Of a DNA stretch of 28,117 nucleotides, positions 1 to 8,044 are shown piece by piece (positions within the stretch are counted from its first letter, which is position 1; each line of letters starts with the position of its first letter). The position numbers and the translations under genes were made by a program. This stretch comes from a virus: IMG/VR virus record IMGVR_UViG_3300044591_002361, positions 1 through 28,117 of that record. One strand, given 5' to 3'. The notes under the pieces are model-generated. The model saw only the letters and a program-made list of their open reading frames with translations, was not told the DNA's origin and did not search any database.

Positions 1-718
1 TTCTAAAATCTGGATTTCTAATAGTGATATTGCTTTCAATAGCATTGCTTACAAGATCAGAGATTTCTCTCATAGGATCTATTTTATCTTTAGCATATTT
101 TAAATAAGCTGTAAAGAACTGCATTGGAAAATGAGTTTTGGCGAATGCTGAAGCATAAGCATTTAAAGCATAACTAACGGCATGGCTCTTATTAAAAGAA
201 TATCTTTGGCTCTTTTCGATCCAGCTAAAAATTTGCTCTGCTTCGTCTTCGTTAACTATTTTGGATTCTTTTGTTTTATCTATAAATAGTTTTTTAATCT
301 TGGCCATTTCTTCTGGTTTTTTCTTACCAATAGCTTTTCTTAACATGTCCGCTTCGGAAAGATTAAATTTTGCTATTTTTTGACATATTTGCATAGCCTG
401 TTCTTGATAAACCATTTCTCCAAATGTTTCTGATAGTATAGATTCCAATGAATCATGGAAATAATCTATAGATTCTTTACCATTTTTTTTATCTATATAA
501 TGGTTACTAACAGTTTTACCATCTCTAACAGCCTCAAGACATCCTGGCCGTAAGATACTAATTAAAGCCGCCAACTGTTCAATATTTTGTGGCTTTAACT
601 TTTTGGACATACTTTGTCCTAATCTTGATTCCAATTGAAAAACACCCTTAGTGTTTCCTTCTCCAATCAAAAACCAAGTATCCGCACAGTCCAAATCTAT
701 ATTTGCAAAATCAATCAT
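1..718 (-). CDS. dnaE: DNA polymerase III alpha subunit, C-terminal (fingers) fragment, partial
   Basis: This frame starts at ATG 718 and runs off the left edge, giving 239 codons. It matches the fingers region of bacterial DNA polymerase III alpha: residues 25-30 read GVFQLES-like, followed by LRPG, then YQEQAMQI, ADMLRKAIGKKKPEEM and SFNKSHAVSYAL, all in the order seen in E. coli DnaE after about residue 580. These residues bind the incoming nucleotide and template. The catalytic aspartates are absent here because they lie in the separate upstream gene at 1589-3463. The start lies two bases after the stop of the exonuclease gene, so the two are probably translationally coupled. The FNKSH motif, where cyanobacterial DnaE carries a split intein, is uninterrupted. 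Identity as DnaE is secure; that the two fragments form one working enzyme is an inference. Confidence 0.9.
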   Translation of the reverse strand, partial: MIDFANIDLDCADTWFLIGEGNTKGVFQLESRLGQSMSKKLKPQNIEQLAALISILRPGCLEAVRDGKTVSNHYIDKKNGKESIDYFHDSLESILSETFGEMVYQEQAMQICQKIAKFNLSEADMLRKAIGKKKPEEMAKIKKLFIDKTKESKIVNEDEAEQIFSWIEKSQRYSFNKSHAVSYALNAYASAFAKTHFPMQFFTAYLKYAKDKIDPMREISDLVSNAIESNITIRNPDFR

Positions 719-720
719 AT

Positions 721-1422
721 TTAATTTAGAAAAGAATCCTTAAATTTAATTTGTGAAGTTAGTTTTCTATGCAATCTTAAAAATCTAATTAGCATATTAG
801 CACAATCTTTAACGTCTTTGATAGCATCATGAGCATTAGTCTTATCTATACCTAGATAGTCTCTTAGATTATCAAGAGCAAGAGATTTAATTTCTGGTAA
901 ACTTTCAAACCATAACCACGTTACTGCCATAAGATCGATTTGATCTCTTGGGTGAAATATATCAGTATTACTTTCTTTGTTTATATTACCATACTTTTGA
1001 CTTAATCTATTAATAATCTTCATATCAAATCTTATGATATTATATCCACACGCTATTGGTGCAGAGAACTGGCTTTTATTTTTTCTAATATTTGTATGAT
1101 AATTATCTAGATAGTTGATAAATTGTTTCCAAGAGTGTTTTTGGTCGGGATACTCCATCCAAGAATCAAATATTTTTTCTGGTGTTGTATCTTTAATCTT
1201 GGCATGCCATTCTAAAATATCGCTATCAGAATAGACACTCATATCTGGATTTGTCTGCTTTTCTAGCCTTTCTGGCTTCAAGAAAACGTTAAATTCAGAA
1301 TCTTTAATTATCTCTAATCTATTAGTATCAACAATCACAGATGATAATTGTACAGGACTACACTTTGATGGATCCGATCCGTCAGTCTCAAAGTCAAAAA
1401 CGCAAATATGATTACTAATCAC
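721..1422 (-). CDS. DEDDh 3'-5' exonuclease (DnaQ/epsilon-like proofreading)
   Basis: The 233-residue product carries the DEDD exonuclease motifs: Exo I as FDFETDG (D10, E12), Exo II as GYNIIRFD (D133), and Exo III as HDAIKD (H198, D203), the DEDDh type of the DnaQ/epsilon family. Such enzymes remove mismatched 3' nucleotides during replication. It has the Exo II spacing of exonuclease I or PolIII-epsilon-like proteins rather than a fused polymerase domain. The start is GTG at 1422, which overlaps the TGA stop of the preceding small gene as GTGA, so it is probably translated by coupling. Its position between the two halves of the PolIII-alpha polymerase strongly suggests that it is the proofreading partner. 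A role in general DNA degradation or recombination is the alternative. Confidence 0.88.
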   Translation of the reverse strand: MISNHICVFDFETDGSDPSKCSPVQLSSVIVDTNRLEIIKDSEFNVFLKPERLEKQTNPDMSVYSDSDILEWHAKIKDTTPEKIFDSWMEYPDQKHSWKQFINYLDNYHTNIRKNKSQFSAPIACGYNIIRFDMKIINRLSQKYGNINKESNTDIFHPRDQIDLMAVTWLWFESLPEIKSLALDNLRDYLGIDKTNAHDAIKDVKDCANMLIRFLRLHRKLTSQIKFKDSFLN

Positions 1423-1592
1423 CCGGTTACCTTTTCTACAGTTTCAACTGGCTTGATCATTACTTTCTGATTGTTTGATAAATTAACAGCATTTAAAGTT
1501 TTGCAACAAGATATTTTTTCTGGTTGTACTTTAGTATATGTAACATTTTTATATTTAAATTGATCGCCCACAGCTAATTCTGAAAATTTCAC
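1419..1592 (-). CDS. Small conserved-looking phage protein, 57 aa, unknown function
   Basis: A 57-codon frame fits exactly between its neighbours. It starts at GTG 1592, overlapping the TGA stop of the polymerase N-terminal gene as GTGA, and its own TGA overlaps the GTG start of the exonuclease in the same way. The product begins MKFSELAVGDQFKYKNVTYT and contains an ISCCKTLNAV stretch with two adjacent cysteines (C29, C30). The pattern (short beta-rich, a 'VGD.F.Y....YTK' opening, then a cysteine pair and a 'V..QKV.I.P' ending) resembles a class of small phage proteins I have seen without assigned function. No catalytic motif is visible. The double four-base overlap argues that it is translated. 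Confidence 0.75.
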   Translation of the reverse strand: MKFSELAVGDQFKYKNVTYTKVQPEKISCCKTLNAVNLSNNQKVMIKPVETVEKVTG

Positions 1593-3463
1593 GATATTTT
1601 CTCCTTGATTAACTTATTTACAAACATGATTTTATCTAACAATGCGATACCTAGAATATCAAATTTAATTACCCCCAATGCTTCCAAATCATTCATTTCT
1701 AATCCGGCTATATTTTGTTCGGTTTTTGTGTCAAAAATCATTGGACATATAGTATTTAAAGGATATGCAGATATTGCTACTCCAGCCGCGTGTTTTGACT
1801 GGTTGTATTTGGTTCCTTCTATTCTAATAGCCTGCTCAAACCTTTTGGCAAGTGGTCCCTCTAGTTGGCCGTTTTCATTAATTTGACACCAATCTTTAAA
1901 TTTTTCTGGATTATTCTCCAATGCCCATCTTATAATAGACGCTGAACCTTCTTCTTCTTTAATTTCTTGAAGTTCGTCTGCAATTTTGGCCTCGTCTGGA
2001 ATATGTTTTGTGATATTATTCATCTCTTCAAAAGTGATATTATTATGTACTCTAAGTACTTCTTTTAATGCGCCCCTGCCTTTTAGCGTATTAAATGTTA
2101 TCATTTGAGATACTCTATCAATACCGTATTTATCTTTGATATATTCAATAATTTTATCTCTAGCATCTATTGGTACGTCAACATCAATATCTGGCATGGA
2201 TATTCTTTCTGATGTATTTCTACCAGCATTATAGAATCTTTCAAAAAGTAAATTATATTTGATAGGATCAATATTCGTAATGCCTATAAGGTAAGATACC
2301 AAGCATCCTGCTGCTGATCCTCTACCAGGACCCGGTAGCCAATTATTATCTCTCACATAACGCAATATATCTCTAACTATCAAGAAATAACTAGATAGTT
2401 TAGCGTTCTCTAATATTTCTAGTTCATATTTAATTCTATCTATATATTGCTGTTGAGCTTCGGATGGTATTTTATTTGCTATTTTACTTTTCCAGCCTTC
2501 TCTACACAACTGTCTTAAAAAGTCTGATTCCGTAGCAAACTCTTTTGGACATTCAAACTTTGGTAATACTGGTTTGCTTAGAGGATTAAAAAATTCACAC
2601 ATACTGTCTATTAGCAAAGTATTTTTAATATCATCCTCATCATACAATGATGCCATATCTTCATTTGATAATAGATAATACTTATCTGAATTAAATAGAT
2701 TATTATATCCTGTTTCAATATTCGATATAATCTTTTTTGAAATTTCTGGTAGCGTAGTTTTTAATTGACTACAAATCAAAATTCTTTGATCCACAGCATC
2801 GTCTTGTTTACAATAATAACTTTGTATGCCAGCGAATGTTTTAACATTTATATCTTTACAGAATTTCTTAAGATTACCACTTATATCTTTTTGGTTATAA
2901 AAATTATCAAAGTTATGTAACTCGATAAAAACATTATCTTTACCAAAAACACCACGTAATTGATCTATATGGCTTTCGCAAACCTTCTCCCATTCTGGAA
3001 TTAGTTCATTATCTGATGTGATCTTATTCCATAGTGTAGAATTATGATAACCAGTAATACAGATCAAATTTATATCTTCTGATACTATTTTTATATTATT
3101 AAGATCTATGCGTGGTTTGCCATCAAAAAAATCTTTACCATTGGATAGAGATACAATTTTAATTAAATTTTTCCATCCAGATAAATTCTTGCACAAAACT
3201 GTGATTTGTGATATTTTATTGTGTTCATTCTTTATTAGAGGATCGCTATCGGTAATATTCAATTTACATCCAATAATTGGTTTAATATCATTATCAGATA
3301 GTTCTTTATAGAACGCAATTGATCCTGATATAGAACAATTGTCAGTGATCGCACAAGATTTAATATTTAACTCTTTGCATCTTTCAGCGATATCGCTAGG
3401 TTTAGACAAACCAAGCAAAAGACTGTAATGAGAATGAATGTTTAAAGGAACGTAAGTATTCAA
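1589..3463 (-). CDS. dnaE: DNA polymerase III alpha subunit, N-terminal fragment (PHP, palm, thumb)
   Basis: The 624-residue product corresponds to the first half of bacterial DNA polymerase III alpha. A PHP domain opens it (NIHSHYSLLLG near residue 8, then ITDNCSISGSIAFY). The palm carries PGRGSAAGCLVSYL and MPDIDVDVP, matching the two catalytic aspartates D401/D403 of E. coli, and near the end VIKFDILGI supplies the third (D555 of E. coli). It stops about 20 residues later, at the palm/fingers border; the fingers are encoded by a separate gene at 1-718. The start is TTG at 3463, just after the TAA stop of the upstream nuclease, with AGGTG a few bases upstream. No intein motif is present at the C-terminus. 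Replicative polymerase activity in complex with the second fragment is the likely role. Confidence 0.92.
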   Translation of the reverse strand: MNTYVPLNIHSHYSLLLGLSKPSDIAERCKELNIKSCAITDNCSISGSIAFYKELSDNDIKPIIGCKLNITDSDPLIKNEHNKISQITVLCKNLSGWKNLIKIVSLSNGKDFFDGKPRIDLNNIKIVSEDINLICITGYHNSTLWNKITSDNELIPEWEKVCESHIDQLRGVFGKDNVFIELHNFDNFYNQKDISGNLKKFCKDINVKTFAGIQSYYCKQDDAVDQRILICSQLKTTLPEISKKIISNIETGYNNLFNSDKYYLLSNEDMASLYDEDDIKNTLLIDSMCEFFNPLSKPVLPKFECPKEFATESDFLRQLCREGWKSKIANKIPSEAQQQYIDRIKYELEILENAKLSSYFLIVRDILRYVRDNNWLPGPGRGSAAGCLVSYLIGITNIDPIKYNLLFERFYNAGRNTSERISMPDIDVDVPIDARDKIIEYIKDKYGIDRVSQMITFNTLKGRGALKEVLRVHNNITFEEMNNITKHIPDEAKIADELQEIKEEEGSASIIRWALENNPEKFKDWCQINENGQLEGPLAKRFEQAIRIEGTKYNQSKHAAGVAISAYPLNTICPMIFDTKTEQNIAGLEMNDLEALGVIKFDILGIALLDKIMFVNKLIKEKIS

Positions 3464-4456
3464 TTATTCACCTGGGGCTTTATAGAAACCAAAAGAATGA
3501 TTTGGGTGCTTGTATTGTTTTACCACAGAATCTATGCCCTGCAACTGTGTATCATGTGCAATTTGTTGGCATTTACACATTATCTCTCCTTTTGGAGTAA
3601 TTTGATTATCTCTATATTCTTCTATAGCATTAATATCACTATTTTCAAAAGTCGTTTTGCCAAAATGGCATAACTTTTTACACATCCAGGTTTTATTTAA
3701 TTGTGGACGTTTAACATTCTTAATTTTTTCAAATTTTTCTTTGATCATTATTTCAGTTTTAATCAAATCGCTATTTTGAAAACACATAGAAAAAGGACCA
3801 CCATCATTTATAAAATTAATAGTAATCATTATATTATCGATATCAGGATATAGATGGTGCAACGCATAATGGTATATTCTTAATTGCGGATCATTTTCTA
3901 AACACGCTTGTGTTTTTTCTTTTCCTGTGGCCCAGTTTAATCTTTTACCTGTTTTCCAATCGATGATTTCAAAAAAATTATCATCAATCTTGGTGATTAG
4001 ATCCATAGTTCCTTTTAGTGCCAAATTGCCTTCTAAAACTCCGTCTGGAGTGTCGAATTTATATTTTGCCCACGGTTTGTCTATGATAAAATCAAAATGT
4101 TGTTCTGGACATATGATATGCCTATTTCTAGGATCAAACATACCATTATTAAATTCTATAGTTTTATATACCCAGTTTAAACAATCTTTTTTATCTTTGT
4201 CTTTCCAAACATGATGACTGTTAGCTTTTGTATAATGATCATAGACTTTATCAAAAATCTTTTCTAAATTATACTTTTTGATATTAATTTCACCAGCAAT
4301 ATCATCAATAATAATAGTTTTATCTTCTTGTAATCCTTGTTTTATAAAAGCTAGTATTTCAAGAACTTTATGTACAATAGTACCTTTATCTGCTTTTTGA
4401 TTAGACGGACCTCTCCAACCAAGTACATACTCTATAAAATACTGCTGTTCGCACAT
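3464..4456 (-). CDS. RecB/Cas4-like PD-(D/E)XK nuclease
   Basis: From ATG 4456 the product has 330 residues. It shows the PDDEXK_1 (RecB-like) signature: GTIVHKVLE (H29), then KGTMDLI (D152) and EIIDWKTGKR (D166, K168), the catalytic core. A QACLENDPQLRIYHYAL stretch follows, matching the family's Q-x-x-x-Y motif. Cysteines near the end (WMCKKLCHFG and MCKC) might bind an Fe-S cluster or zinc, as in Cas4/AddB, but the spacing is not classical. The frame stays open upstream and encodes SSSYNTHS directly before MCEQQYF, which is the family's usual N-terminal 'SYS....C...Y' motif. The true start is therefore probably a non-standard codon near 4501. The likely role is DNA end processing in replication or recombination. 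Confidence 0.85.
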   Translation of the reverse strand: MCEQQYFIEYVLGWRGPSNQKADKGTIVHKVLEILAFIKQGLQEDKTIIIDDIAGEINIKKYNLEKIFDKVYDHYTKANSHHVWKDKDKKDCLNWVYKTIEFNNGMFDPRNRHIICPEQHFDFIIDKPWAKYKFDTPDGVLEGNLALKGTMDLITKIDDNFFEIIDWKTGKRLNWATGKEKTQACLENDPQLRIYHYALHHLYPDIDNIMITINFINDGGPFSMCFQNSDLIKTEIMIKEKFEKIKNVKRPQLNKTWMCKKLCHFGKTTFENSDINAIEEYRDNQITPKGEIMCKCQQIAHDTQLQGIDSVVKQYKHPNHSFGFYKAPGE

Positions 4457-4494
4457 ACTATGGGTATTATATGACGAACTTCGAAAATATGTGA

Positions 4495-5091
4495 TTATAA
4501 TTTTAGTAAGCCTTTCTTTTTTAAGAAGCTTAATATAGCATAATTTTTGTCTTCTACTGACAGATTATTATTAAATATGACTATATCAAAATTTTTAGGA
4601 TCATAATTTTTAGCATCAAGAGCGGTTTCACTACTATGTGTAGAATTAAATGGATTTAACATTAGTTTAATAACAGCTCCACCAGCAGATTTAATAACAT
4701 CAACTTCATTAGGAAATCTACAATCAGCAATAATAGCCAATTTTGGTTGCTCTTGCTGAATCTTATTTATAGTAGCTTCTGCCCAAATATTTTGTTTCAT
4801 TTTTCTAAAAATATCCGTACCAACAAACTGCATAACTTCTCGTGCTGTTAGTTTTTTATTTTCCCACTCTAAATCGGTCAATTGATTTTTATGGTCATCG
4901 TCGCCATAACATTGTTCATATGTCATGCCAAATAATTTCATACAAATATCTTGCTTAAGAGGATCAGCAAAATTATATATTTTTATTCCTTCATTGATTT
5001 CTAAAACCTCTTTAAAATAATCAACTATCATTTGAGATGATGTTGTTTTACCTGATTGTTTTCTACCAGCGAAGGCTATAATTTTTGTCAT
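4495..5091 (-). CDS. Deoxynucleoside monophosphate kinase (T4 gp1-like)
   Basis: The 198-residue product starts IIAFAGRKQSGKTT, a P-loop at residues 9-16, followed by FADPLKQDICMKLFG and later LTAREVMQFVGTDIFR and IIADCRFPNEVDVI. This arrangement is characteristic of phage deoxynucleoside monophosphate kinases related to T4 gene 1, which convert dNMPs to dNDPs for phage DNA synthesis. The DCRFPNE segment matches the conserved 'D.RfpNE' motif of the family. ATG 5091 overlaps the primase stop as ATGA, and its own 3' end probably overlaps the start of the RecB-like nuclease. It sits with the reductase, deaminase and polymerase genes as part of the nucleotide supply. Confidence 0.88.
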   Translation of the reverse strand: MTKIIAFAGRKQSGKTTSSQMIVDYFKEVLEINEGIKIYNFADPLKQDICMKLFGMTYEQCYGDDDHKNQLTDLEWENKKLTAREVMQFVGTDIFRKMKQNIWAEATINKIQQEQPKLAIIADCRFPNEVDVIKSAGGAVIKLMLNPFNSTHSSETALDAKNYDPKNFDIVIFNNNLSVEDKNYAILSFLKKKGLLKL

Positions 5092-6263
5092 AAAAATCTC
5101 TTTATTTCCTTGTTGATTTCATCTGTGGTCATTTCGGCAATATCGTTTTTTGATACAGTAATATTTTTAATATTATATGTTCTACTGCACTTATCTTGAA
5201 TAATTTTAGCTGCTTTATGACCAGCCTCATCGTTGTCCATTATAGTCATAATAGTCATAGCGCCACTCATATCCAATATGGTCTTTTGTCTATCTGTTAG
5301 ATTAGCACCAAATAAAGCCACACTATTATGTATTCCATTTTCTTCAAGTTTCCAAACATTTCCTGGACTTTCTACCAAGATAACTATACCGCTATTTAAA
5401 ATATGCTCTTTAGCATACCAATAATTATATAAATGCTGCTGAGTCTTGAAGCCTTGACTATGCTTCCATTTGCTATATTTCCAACTGTTTTCATTATCTG
5501 GACAATCATTATCATGATAAGATTTGCATTTTGAGCATTTATCAAAAAAGCTTCTTCCTGTACATCCTACCATAAATTTATGATCAGTATCATATACAGG
5601 AACAACAGCACGATTGGCCATTTCTTTCTTATTATTTGTACAATCTCCAACGTCGTATTTTTTTAAAATCGTAGCGGAGAATCCTCTGTCAATAAAATAT
5701 TTACTTGGAATATCGAGAGTTTTTTGTATAAGCTCTCTTTTAATTTTAATTTCATCGTTTATATTATCGTTATTTAATATTTTGGTATTATTGACAAAAA
5801 TATTTTTTTCTCTAGAAACATTAGACACCTTAATATCTTTTAAGGACACATTTAAAAATTTAACAGCATAGTCTAATGCCTCATTAAATGCACATCCAGG
5901 ATCTCCGTCTTTAGACCAGTTATATTTTCTATTAGATAGAATACCTCTTATGAATCCTATAATAGAAGACTTAAATACGGTTTCACAATTATGGGTACGA
6001 CATTTCCAATTTCCCCTATAATGATCACCAGTATGATATAAATTTAATGCGCTATTATTATCGCCACCATGAATTGGACAACTCATCGTGATGAATTTAC
6101 CATTCATTTTGTATTCTAACTCAAAATGATCTAATAAATCCTCTATTTTATCGCATAACTGATCACAAACAATTTTGATTTTATTTTGATCAAATGAAGT
6201 TGATTTCTTCGTTTTTTGTTTCAACATTGAATTCCTTGCTATTTCCTCTATTTCCGGATCCAT
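5088..6263 (-). CDS. DNA primase (DnaG type, CHC2 zinc finger and TOPRIM)
   Basis: Counting from ATG 6263 the product has 391 residues. A CHC2-like zinc-binding domain lies at 62-93 (C62, H65, C88, C93), and a TOPRIM domain at about 294-350 contains VILVESPGN (E298) and IMDNDEAG (D343, D345). These residues coordinate metal for primer synthesis. A second cysteine-rich cluster, C243/C246/H250/C254, sits between the domains and is less usual. ATG 6227 (residue 13) has an AAGGA ribosome site five bases upstream, whereas 6263 has none, so the shorter 379-residue form may be the real one. The gene overlaps the helicase gene by 74 bases, or 38 from the later start. With the adjacent DnaB-type helicase it would form the phage primosome. 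Confidence 0.9.
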   Translation of the reverse strand: MDPEIEEIARNSMLKQKTKKSTSFDQNKIKIVCDQLCDKIEDLLDHFELEYKMNGKFITMSCPIHGGDNNSALNLYHTGDHYRGNWKCRTHNCETVFKSSIIGFIRGILSNRKYNWSKDGDPGCAFNEALDYAVKFLNVSLKDIKVSNVSREKNIFVNNTKILNNDNINDEIKIKRELIQKTLDIPSKYFIDRGFSATILKKYDVGDCTNNKKEMANRAVVPVYDTDHKFMVGCTGRSFFDKCSKCKSYHDNDCPDNENSWKYSKWKHSQGFKTQQHLYNYWYAKEHILNSGIVILVESPGNVWKLEENGIHNSVALFGANLTDRQKTILDMSGAMTIMTIMDNDEAGHKAAKIIQDKCSRTYNIKNITVSKNDIAEMTTDEINKEIKRFL

Positions 6264-7647
6264 TAACCAATTCTATTCTAGTTCTACCTTCTGTGATTTT
6301 TGCACACCAACCCTTCATATGACAATTAATATAGTCATTATCTTCTGTGCCTGGACCGTGTCTACTAATAACTGGTATTAGTTTTCTATTACCACCCTCC
6401 GAACCATCTTCTGCGATTTCTTCATCGCTCTTACGTTTAAAAATTGTGAAATTGCTACACAACCAAATAATTCTATCTGATCCAGATGCTGTGTCTGTAG
6501 ATTCTTTAGTTATTCCGTCTCTATTTAATTGTACAAATGCGACGATAGGAATTTGATATTTACAAGCAAAATTATGTAAACTTGTCATCATGAACCCTAG
6601 AATCTGATACTCTTTCATATCCTGACTCATTCCCTGAGTGTCCATGAGTTTCAAATAGTCGTAAAAAATTACGCAAGGTTTCGCTGATCCATCGCTATTT
6701 AAACCAACCTCTTTCACAATCCATCTTTTCATTATAGCTAATTGTTCATCAAATGGTTTTCCTGGTATTGGCTTATAATATAAAGGAGTATCTTTCAAGT
6801 CTTGAATAGCCTTATTGATCTTATCTCTCATAACAGAAGATTCAACAAATTTACCAGTCTCGATCTTATTAATTTCTATTTCTGTAATCATAGCTATTAA
6901 TCTATTAAGATGGTCTTCTTTTGTCATTTCTGTATCTAAATTTAAGACTGGTATTTTAAGATTATGTGCTATATGATAACCCATATTATCAGCCAACAAG
7001 GTTTTACCAGTTTTTGGTCTTGCTGCTATAACATTAATGGTGCTTTTTCTTAAACCACCACCAATAGAAGCATCATAAACAGGAAATCCTGTAGATATGC
7101 CAACTTGATTGATTGGATTTTCTATTAGATTATTAATATAATCATCAAGACCATTAGACACATGACTAGGAGCATTATCGCTATCCACCAACTTATTTGT
7201 AAAATTAAATATAGCATCTTCTGCTATGCTCAATATTTGATTGATACTTTCTGTTCCAGCAACGTCTAAGATTTTATCCTTAGTTTCATCTAATTCTTTA
7301 TATAGTTTTCTCGCAATCTCAAGCTTTTTAACTTTAGCAGCAAATGTAACAGCATTGTTTTTATTTGCTGGAAAATCTATAACTGCTTTTAAATGTTGTG
7401 CTTCTTCTTTTTTATTTAAAATATGATCAAAGCCAAGATCTTTAGCTGTTGAATATATTATGCCTATATCAATTATCGTTTTGCTATTTGTCTCAAAAAT
7501 TCTTTTCAGACAAAGATATATGATCTTATTGCTATCTATTGTGAATGTGTTTTCAGAAATTAAGTCGGAAACTTCAACGAACACTTCGTCACCATATTTG
7601 CATATGGTTGCCAATAAAGCTCTTTCTGCGGACGGATCTGATAGCAT
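6190..7647 (-). CDS. Replicative DNA helicase, DnaB type
   Basis: The 485-residue product has the two-part layout of DnaB. An N-terminal domain begins SDPSAERALLATI, resembling the 'E.E..LLG.il' start of the family, and a RecA-like C-terminal motor follows. The motor has Walker A as ARPKTGKT at residues 209-216 and NLDTEMTKEDHLNRLIA as the H1a-like motif. VIFYDYLKLMD around residue 326-336 is Walker B, and IVAFVQLNRDG is the H3-like segment. DnaB unwinds the fork as a hexamer and recruits primase. The downstream primase gene overlaps its 3' end. The length is normal for phage DnaB proteins. Confidence 0.92.
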   Translation of the reverse strand: MLSDPSAERALLATICKYGDEVFVEVSDLISENTFTIDSNKIIYLCLKRIFETNSKTIIDIGIIYSTAKDLGFDHILNKKEEAQHLKAVIDFPANKNNAVTFAAKVKKLEIARKLYKELDETKDKILDVAGTESINQILSIAEDAIFNFTNKLVDSDNAPSHVSNGLDDYINNLIENPINQVGISTGFPVYDASIGGGLRKSTINVIAARPKTGKTLLADNMGYHIAHNLKIPVLNLDTEMTKEDHLNRLIAMITEIEINKIETGKFVESSVMRDKINKAIQDLKDTPLYYKPIPGKPFDEQLAIMKRWIVKEVGLNSDGSAKPCVIFYDYLKLMDTQGMSQDMKEYQILGFMMTSLHNFACKYQIPIVAFVQLNRDGITKESTDTASGSDRIIWLCSNFTIFKRKSDEEIAEDGSEGGNRKLIPVISRHGPGTEDNDYINCHMKGWCAKITEGRTRIELVNGSGNRGNSKEFNVETKNEEINFI

Positions 7648-7657
7648 TTAGTCTCTC

Positions 7658-8044
7658 TCAACCTGGGGATGAACAGCACTTGTTACACTTATATCTATCT
7701 GGACTTTCGTGCAAAAGCGAGGCGCTGATTTTTTCGGCTTTGCCACAAACTCTACATTTTACATCCAATATCTTTACGCTTCTGTTTCTAGCGGTTGGAG
7801 GATTCTTTTTTAAAAGTTTATCTATTGCATTATCGTCTTTATGCAGTTTATCAAAACCTAGACTAAGAAATTTATTAGTTTCGTTATCGTTAGACACCCT
7901 GCTTTTTTTGGTTTTAATGTTGTTTTTATGTTTGGTTTTTGTGGGAGGTTGCTCAACGCTAATTTCTTCCTCGTTGTTTTCGTCTGTTAAACCTTTTTGT
8001 AAAATAGCTATTAATTGTTTTATATCATTATTATCAAGAGCCAT
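7658..8044 (-). CDS. Small protein with C-terminal zinc ribbon, unknown function
   Basis: The 128-residue product has a low-complexity acidic/basic N-terminal half and a C-terminal zinc-binding knuckle pair, VKCRVCGK (C97, C100) and YKCNKCC (C120, C123, and a further C124). The knuckles suggest nucleic acid or protein binding. The middle contains KTKHKNNIKTKKSR, a basic stretch. It lies between the helicase and an unknown coiled-coil-like protein, overlaps the latter by 11 bases, and so probably belongs to the replication operon. I do not recognise a specific family. A role as helicase loader or transcription accessory factor would be only a guess. Confidence 0.7.
   Translation of the reverse strand: MALDNNDIKQLIAILQKGLTDENNEEEISVEQPPTKTKHKNNIKTKKSRVSNDNETNKFLSLGFDKLHKDDNAIDKLLKKNPPTARNRSVKILDVKCRVCGKAEKISASLLHESPDRYKCNKCCSSPG

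Noticed and set aside
1-3463. Trans-splicing split intein explaining the two polymerase genes
   Set aside because: Neither fragment carries intein-like residues at its split end. The N-fragment ends 20 residues after the KFDILG motif and the C-fragment starts directly with polymerase sequence, at a site different from the cyanobacterial split-intein position.
1-3463. A frameshift or sequencing error splitting an intact dnaE
   Set aside because: Two complete, well-coupled genes (57 residues and 233 residues, about 870 bases together) lie between the fragments, which a single error cannot create.
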